DNA from: Rhodospirillales bacterium
Lineage (GTDB): Bacteria; Pseudomonadota; Alphaproteobacteria; Micavibrionales; UBA2020
NCBI GenBank assembly: GCA_023266795.1
Contig: JAHFPI010000011.1
Location: forward strand, 10,286-19,789
Direction: 5' to 3'
Length of the DNA stretch: 9,504 nt
Shown here one piece after another: positions 5,258-9,504 of this stretch (within the stretch, counting starts at the first letter, position 1; each line of letters opens with the position of its first letter). The translations under genes were made by a program, and so were the position numbers. A model generated the notes under the pieces. The model did not search any database. It was given only the letters and a program-made list of their open reading frames with translations, and was not told the origin of the DNA.

Positions 5258-6919
5258 ATGCTGTTAAGACCCAGACAAAAAGAGCTTGTCAACCGCACCG
5301 TAGCCGCCCTGCACAAGCACGGCAACACGCTGGCTGTCGCCCCCACCGGCGCAGGCAAGACGATCATGCTCTCCGCCATCATCGGGGACATGTTCAAAGC
5401 CAGACCGGGTAAAGCCTGCGTTCTGGCGCATCGTGACGAACTGACCTTCCAGAACGAAGACAAGTTCAAGCGTGTAAATCCCAACCTTTCGACCAGCGTG
5501 TTCGATGCTTCGGTCAAATCGTGGGGCGGTGAAGTCACCTTCGCCATGGTGCAGACGCTGTCGCGGGAACACAACCTCACGGGCATGCCCCCGGTAGACA
5601 TTCTGGTGATCGACGAGGCACACCATGCCCGCGCCGAGAGCTACATGCGCGTGATCGAACGGGTGAAGGCCGTCAATGCGGGCGTGAAACTGCTGGGCAT
5701 GACGGCAACGCCCAACCGCGGCGACAAGAAGGGCTTGCGTCCCGTCTTTTCGAACGTCTCCGACCAGATCACGGTCAAGGAACTGATTGCCTCCGGCCAC
5801 CTCGTGCCGCCGCGCACCTTCGTCATGGATGTCGGCGTGCAGGACGAACTGCGCCAGGTCAAGAAAACGGCCAGCGACTTCGACATGGGTGCGGTGTCCG
5901 CAATCATGAACACGCGCCCGATCAACGACGCCATCGTCAAACATTGGAAGGAAAAAGCTGAAGGCCGCAAGACCGTGGTTTTCTGCTCGACGATTGAGCA
6001 TGCCGAAGCCGTAGCGAGCAGCTTCAACAATGCGGGCGTTCCGACCGTGTTTGTTCACGGGCAGATGTCTGACACCGAACGCAACACCGTCCTGACCGAG
6101 TACACGGAAGGGAAAGCGCAAGTCATCGTCAACGTAGCGGTGCTGACCGAGGGCTGGGATCACCAGCCAACATCCTGCGTCGTCCTGTTGCGGCCCAGCT
6201 CCTACAAATCAACGATGATCCAGATGATCGGACGTGGCCTCCGAACGGTTGACCCAGCGGAGTATCCCGACACCATCAAGAAAGACTGCATCGTCCTTGA
6301 TTTTGGCACCTCAACACTGTTGCACGGATCGCTGGAACAGGATGTCAATCTCGACGACCAGATGGGTGATGGCGCTGCCCCCTTCAAGGAATGTCCCGAT
6401 TGCGGCGCGGAAGTTCCAGCCGCTGTCAAGGAATGCCCTTTGTGCGGCTACGAGTGGCAGGCGCAGCCCGCCGTGCGGGAACTGGCAGAGAACGGTTTCA
6501 TCATGTCCGAGATCGACCTGCTCAAACGGTCGAGCTTCCTCTGGGTCGATTTGCAGCAGAACGACAAGTATTTTCTGGCAACGGGCTTCAATGCCTGGGG
6601 CGGCGTGTTCTTCAAAGACGGTGAATGGCACGCCGTGGGCGGGATCAAAAACCAGCCCCCGAAACTGCTGGCCGTCGGTGAACGCGTCGTCTGTTTTGCC
6701 GCCGCAGACGACTGGCTCAATCTGCACGAGAGCGACGAAACGGCGCACAAGACGCGCTCGTGGCTGCATCAGCCCGCGACACCGAAGCAGCTTCAATATC
6801 TGCCGAACCACCGCAATGACTTCAGTCTGACCCGATACAAGGCATCGGCTTTGATGACCATGCGGTTCAACCAGGACGGCATCCACCGCGCCATCCAGTC
6901 AGCAAGGAGTACGTCATGA
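5258..6919 (+). CDS. SF2 DEAH-type helicase with C-terminal zinc ribbon
   Basis: This 553-residue protein has the SF2 motifs in order: Q-like R-P-R-Q at 4-7, motif I A-P-T-G-A-G-K-T at 28-35, Ia L-A-H-R-D-E-L at 56-62, II D-E-A-H at 119-122, III T-A-T at 149-151, IV V-V-F-C-S-T near 240-245, V L-T-E-G-W-D at 296-301 and VI Q-M-I-G-R-G-L-R at 322-329. A zinc ribbon follows with C379, C382, C393 and C396. The last 150 residues form an accessory domain with a W/F-rich region and an end segment (T-P-K-Q-L-Q-Y-L) that I do not assign. The type resembles phage replicative or recombination helicases of the RecG/RadD/YejH sort. It probably unwinds or remodels DNA at the element's replication forks or recombination intermediates. 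It begins 9 bases after the SSB-like gene and overlaps the next by ATGA. Confidence 0.9.
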   Translation: MLLRPRQKELVNRTVAALHKHGNTLAVAPTGAGKTIMLSAIIGDMFKARPGKACVLAHRDELTFQNEDKFKRVNPNLSTSVFDASVKSWGGEVTFAMVQTLSREHNLTGMPPVDILVIDEAHHARAESYMRVIERVKAVNAGVKLLGMTATPNRGDKKGLRPVFSNVSDQITVKELIASGHLVPPRTFVMDVGVQDELRQVKKTASDFDMGAVSAIMNTRPINDAIVKHWKEKAEGRKTVVFCSTIEHAEAVASSFNNAGVPTVFVHGQMSDTERNTVLTEYTEGKAQVIVNVAVLTEGWDHQPTSCVVLLRPSSYKSTMIQMIGRGLRTVDPAEYPDTIKKDCIVLDFGTSTLLHGSLEQDVNLDDQMGDGAAPFKECPDCGAEVPAAVKECPLCGYEWQAQPAVRELAENGFIMSEIDLLKRSSFLWVDLQQNDKYFLATGFNAWGGVFFKDGEWHAVGGIKNQPPKLLAVGERVVCFAAADDWLNLHESDETAHKTRSWLHQPATPKQLQYLPNHRNDFSLTRYKASALMTMRFNQDGIHRAIQSARSTS

Positions 6920-7131
6920 TCGATCCGACCGATATCGAAAAACAATGCATGGAACGCACGCTGCAGCCGCTCGGCGAGGTCGTCGCGGAAATCGGCATGC
7001 ACAAGCCGCTTGCGGAATACACCCGCGCGGAAGTGCTGACGCTGATCGAGGTCGTCGTCGGCAATTACCGAATGTTCCTGATCCAGAACCAGCCCCAACC
7101 TCGCCATGAAGACACGGAGATTCCATTTTAA
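6916..7131 (+). CDS. Small hypothetical protein of the replication operon
   Basis: This 71-residue protein is not recognised. It is mainly helical, with a central segment (P-L-A-E-Y-T-R-A-E-V-L-T-L-I-E-V-V-V) resembling small proteins in alphaproteobacterial prophage replication modules, and ends with E-I-P-F. AAGGAG at 6904-6909 lies six bases before ATG. The start overlaps the helicase stop (ATGA), and the stop overlaps the next start by one base (TAATG), so it is translationally coupled on both sides. It is probably real; an accessory to the helicase or nuclease is possible. The acidic end with a terminal Phe recalls the Pro-Phe tip of SSB, but that is only a resemblance. Confidence 0.7.
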   Translation: MIDPTDIEKQCMERTLQPLGEVVAEIGMHKPLAEYTRAEVLTLIEVVVGNYRMFLIQNQPQPRHEDTEIPF

Positions 7132-7883
7132 TGCTTGATTTTAATCATCGCCCGAATATTGCGGACAAGATCAATGAGATCATCGATGCAGCGCTTCAGC
7201 AGGAACGCGCCGCGCAGCCGGAGCGCGATTATCTTGGAGCATCCCGTCTCGGCGTGTCCTGCGCGCGCGCCCTGCAATACGAATATACGAAAACGCCCAA
7301 GGACGAAGATTTCAAAGGGCGAACGCTCCGCATATTCGGGATCGGCCACGCCTTTGAAACTCTCGCGCTTGAATGGCTCCGGCAGGCCGGATTCACTATT
7401 TTCACGAAAAAACAAAACGGCGAGGCTTTCGGCTTTTCCGTGGCCGGAGGTCGCATCCGTGGACATGTCGACGGCATCATCCATGGTGCGCCTGCAGAGC
7501 TGGAAATGAGCTTCCCTGCCGTTTGGGAATGCAAGTCGCTGAATGCCAAATCCTGGCGCGACACGGCCAAGCACGGCCTGAAAAAATCAAAGCCGGTCTA
7601 TGCGGTGCAGGTCGCCACCTACCAGGCATATATGGAGGGCAGCGTACCTGGCACTTCTGCCAATCCAGCGCTGTTTACCGCCGTCAACAAGGATACGGCG
7701 GAGATTTACCATGAATTGGTGCCGTTCGACGCCGCCATGGCGCAGGAGGCCAGTGACCGCGCCGTTAATCTCATCCGTGCAACCGAATCCGGTGAATTGC
7801 TGCCGCGCATTGCCATCAGCGAAGATCATTTCGAGTGCGCGTTCTGCCCCTACCGTCAGCGGTGCTGGAAGGTGACGGCATGA
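7131..7883 (+). CDS. PD-(D/E)XK exonuclease, Cas4/RecB-like with probable Fe-S cluster
   Basis: This 250-residue protein has the RecB/Cas4-like nuclease arrangement. There is G-x-x-x-E at G72-E76 (G-H-A-F-E), catalytic Asp D114 in G-H-V-D-G, the E-C-K triad at 133-135 in W-E-C-K-S, and a Q-x-x-x-Y motif at Q160 and Y164. A lone cysteine before the nuclease core (C44 in V-S-C-A-R-A) and three at the C-terminus (C236, C239, C245) match the four-cysteine 4Fe-4S pattern of Cas4 and AddB. It likely processes DNA ends (5'-3' exonuclease) to make the ssDNA used by the SSB-like and Sak4-like proteins. There is no Cas1, Cas2 or repeat array here, so a CRISPR role is not supported. Catalytic residues all appear present. 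The start overlaps the previous stop by one base and the stop overlaps the next start (ATGA). Confidence 0.88.
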   Translation: MLDFNHRPNIADKINEIIDAALQQERAAQPERDYLGASRLGVSCARALQYEYTKTPKDEDFKGRTLRIFGIGHAFETLALEWLRQAGFTIFTKKQNGEAFGFSVAGGRIRGHVDGIIHGAPAELEMSFPAVWECKSLNAKSWRDTAKHGLKKSKPVYAVQVATYQAYMEGSVPGTSANPALFTAVNKDTAEIYHELVPFDAAMAQEASDRAVNLIRATESGELLPRIAISEDHFECAFCPYRQRCWKVTA

Positions 7884-9504
7884 CGGGCGCCTGGAACGAT
7901 TTCAACGATGCCCCCGACCAGACGCGCCCGAAGCCGGAAGAAACCCTGACGACGGACGACCTGAAGGCGCGTCTGCACGAACGCCTGGAAGACGTCCTTT
8001 TTCATCTCTTGCCGAACGGAAAGATAAGCAACGGGCGTTTTGTCGTGGGCGATGTGAGGGGAAGCAAGGGAAAAAGTCTTGTCGTCGACCTTTCCGGACA
8101 TGAAACCGGCGTCTGGTATGATTTTGCCACCGGAGAAGGCGGCGACATCCTTTCACTCTGGGGCGCCGTGCACGGGCTGGATCATCGAAGCCAGTTTCCG
8201 GACATCCTCAGCTCCGTTCATGCCTGGCTCGGTACCGGGATTCGCCCGGCTCCTAAGCGCAGGATGGATACGGACAGTGAAGATTTGGGGCCGCACACCG
8301 CCAAATGGGACTATCTGGATGCGCAAGGCGCGTTGATCGCCTGCGTGTATCGCTACGACACGCCCGACGGCAAGGAATTCCGCCCCTGGGACGTGAAGGC
8401 GCGCAAACGTAAGGCTCCGGAGCCGAGGCCGCTATACAACCAGCCCGGCATCGTCCGCTCGAACAGCGTTGTTCTGGTCGAAGGGGAAAAATGCGCGGAT
8501 GCGTTGATCGGACTCGACATCTGCGCCACCACCGCCATGAACGGCGCGAATGCACCCGTTGACAAGACGGACTGGACGCCCCTCTACGGCAAACATGTCC
8601 TGATCTGGCCTGACAATGACGAAGCCGGAAAGAAATACGCCGAAGCCGTGGCCGGAAAGCTCCGCACCTTTGGCATCGCCTCTCTGACGATCCTCGTTGT
8701 ACCGGAAGGTAAGCCGGAAAAATGGGATGCAGCGGACGCGGTCACCGAAGGCATGGATGTTCCGGCGTTCCTTGTATCCGCCCCACGCATGACAATCCCG
8801 CCCACCATAGCGCTTCCGGCTTTCAGCGTGGGGCATCTTCTTGATGACGACAGCCCCATGCCGGACGACATCATCGGGCCGCGCATTCTGACGCCCGGCG
8901 GACTTCTCGTGCTGGGCGGCGCGCCGAAGGTCGGAAAAACCGATTTTCTTCTTGTCCTGCTGGCGCATATGGCGGCCGGGCTGCCGTTTCTCGGCATGAA
9001 GCCCGCAAGACCTCTCAAGATATTCTTTTTGCAAACAGAGATCGGCTACCACTACCTGCGTGAACGCCTGCGGCAAATGAAGTTCGACCGCAACTTCCTG
9101 CCGCTCGTGCGCCAGAACCTCATCATTACGCCCCAGGTGCGGATGCTGCTGAACGAAAAAGGCGTGGAGATGGTGCGGGATGCCATCCTGCGCCATTTCG
9201 ATCCGCAGCTCCTGGACATCATCGCCATTGACCCGCTCCGCAACGTTTACGACGCGGGAAAGGCGGGCGGCGAGAACGACAACACCGCCATACTGGCCTT
9301 TCTGCAGGACCGTGTCGAACAACTGCGCTTTTTGGTCAATCCGGATGCGGGCATCATCCTCGCCCATCATACCAAGAAGATCAGCAAAAAGATGATCGAG
9401 GACGATCCATTTCAGGCTTTAAGCGGCGCCGGCAGCCTGCGCAGCTTTTACACCGCGGGCATGCTCCTGTTCAGACCCGACGAACAGCAAAGCCTGCGGC
9501 AGCT
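7880..9504 (+). CDS. Toprim primase fused to RepA-like hexameric helicase (AAA_25), cut by window end
   Basis: At least 541 residues are open to the right edge, so the C-terminus is missing. The N-terminal region contains W-Y-D-F-A-T-G-E-G-G-D near residues 84-94, a pattern typical of phage and plasmid primases. I see no cysteine in roughly the first 150 residues, so the CHC2-type zinc finger is absent. The Toprim domain has V-E-G-E-K at 200-204 and D-x-D at D245/D247 (W-P-D-N-D-E-A-G). The ATPase half has Walker A G-A-P-K-V-G-K-T at 347-354, Walker B I-I-A-I-D-P at 447-452 with D451, and A-H-H-T-K at 495-499, the layout of RepA/AAA_25 helicases. It likely primes and unwinds at the element's origin. 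The start at 7880 overlaps the nuclease stop by ATGA, behind GGAAGGTGA at 7867-7875. I checked the frame and found no stop to the end. Confidence 0.9.
   Translation, partial: MTGAWNDFNDAPDQTRPKPEETLTTDDLKARLHERLEDVLFHLLPNGKISNGRFVVGDVRGSKGKSLVVDLSGHETGVWYDFATGEGGDILSLWGAVHGLDHRSQFPDILSSVHAWLGTGIRPAPKRRMDTDSEDLGPHTAKWDYLDAQGALIACVYRYDTPDGKEFRPWDVKARKRKAPEPRPLYNQPGIVRSNSVVLVEGEKCADALIGLDICATTAMNGANAPVDKTDWTPLYGKHVLIWPDNDEAGKKYAEAVAGKLRTFGIASLTILVVPEGKPEKWDAADAVTEGMDVPAFLVSAPRMTIPPTIALPAFSVGHLLDDDSPMPDDIIGPRILTPGGLLVLGGAPKVGKTDFLLVLLAHMAAGLPFLGMKPARPLKIFFLQTEIGYHYLRERLRQMKFDRNFLPLVRQNLIITPQVRMLLNEKGVEMVRDAILRHFDPQLLDIIAIDPLRNVYDAGKAGGENDNTAILAFLQDRVEQLRFLVNPDAGIILAHHTKKISKKMIEDDPFQALSGAGSLRSFYTAGMLLFRPDEQQSLRQ

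Noticed and set aside
5264..6163. Long open frame on the minus strand (299 codons)
   Set aside because: It is antisense to the SF2 helicase motifs I to V and rich in His/Arg/Gly, as expected of a shadow of a high-G+C gene.
7131..7883. CRISPR-associated Cas4
   Set aside because: There are no Cas1/Cas2 genes and no repeat-spacer array in the window, and the gene is embedded in a phage replication operon.
8432..9370. Long open frame on the minus strand (312 codons)
   Set aside because: It is antisense to the Toprim-helicase gene, whose catalytic motifs are intact. No ribosome binding site or family motif was seen.

Overview
The window looks like part of an integrated mobile element, probably a prophage or prophage-derived island, in an alphaproteobacterium. 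The evidence is the first gene, whose type sits beside serine recombinases in alphaproteobacterial islands, and the style of the phage genes on the right: high G+C, short overlaps, and familiar alphaproteobacterial HTH, ATPase and primase types. All genes supported here are on the + strand. There are no tRNA or rRNA genes, CRISPR arrays or transposases.

Left edge (13-396): a small HTH protein of the recombinase-accessory type. The recombinase itself would lie upstream, outside the window.

Cargo (about 397-3256): after a 154-base non-coding gap with a perfect palindrome comes a two-gene unit. The first gene (551-1348) encodes a 265-residue helical protein beginning Met-Gly. The second (1335-3182, GTG start, 14-base overlap) encodes a 615-residue QueC-like protein with intact PP-loop and zinc-site residues, a long C-terminal extension and a winged-helix-like end. 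A strong intrinsic terminator closes the unit. Its DNA is visibly more A+T-rich than the DNA to the right. QueC-like enzymes are known from the Qat and type IV CBASS anti-phage systems, so the best inference is a compact, little-described defence cassette. It may modify the N-terminal glycine of the partner protein. This is the most interesting part of the window.

Intergenic region (3183-3386): it holds three copies of GTCACAAG on both sides of the terminator, then a hairpin-forming leader before the next gene.

Right two thirds (3387-9504): a phage replication and recombination operon. In order it encodes an excisionase/MerR-type HTH protein, a 57-residue protein, a Sak4-like RecA-fold ATPase, an SSB-like protein, an SF2 DEAH helicase with a zinc ribbon, a 71-residue protein, a Cas4-like PD-(D/E)XK nuclease with a probable Fe-S cluster, and a Toprim primase fused to a RepA-type hexameric helicase that runs off the right end. 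Most junctions are ATGA or TAATG overlaps or gaps of a few bases, so the genes are probably co-transcribed. Together they could unwind, resect, coat, anneal and prime DNA for replication of the element.
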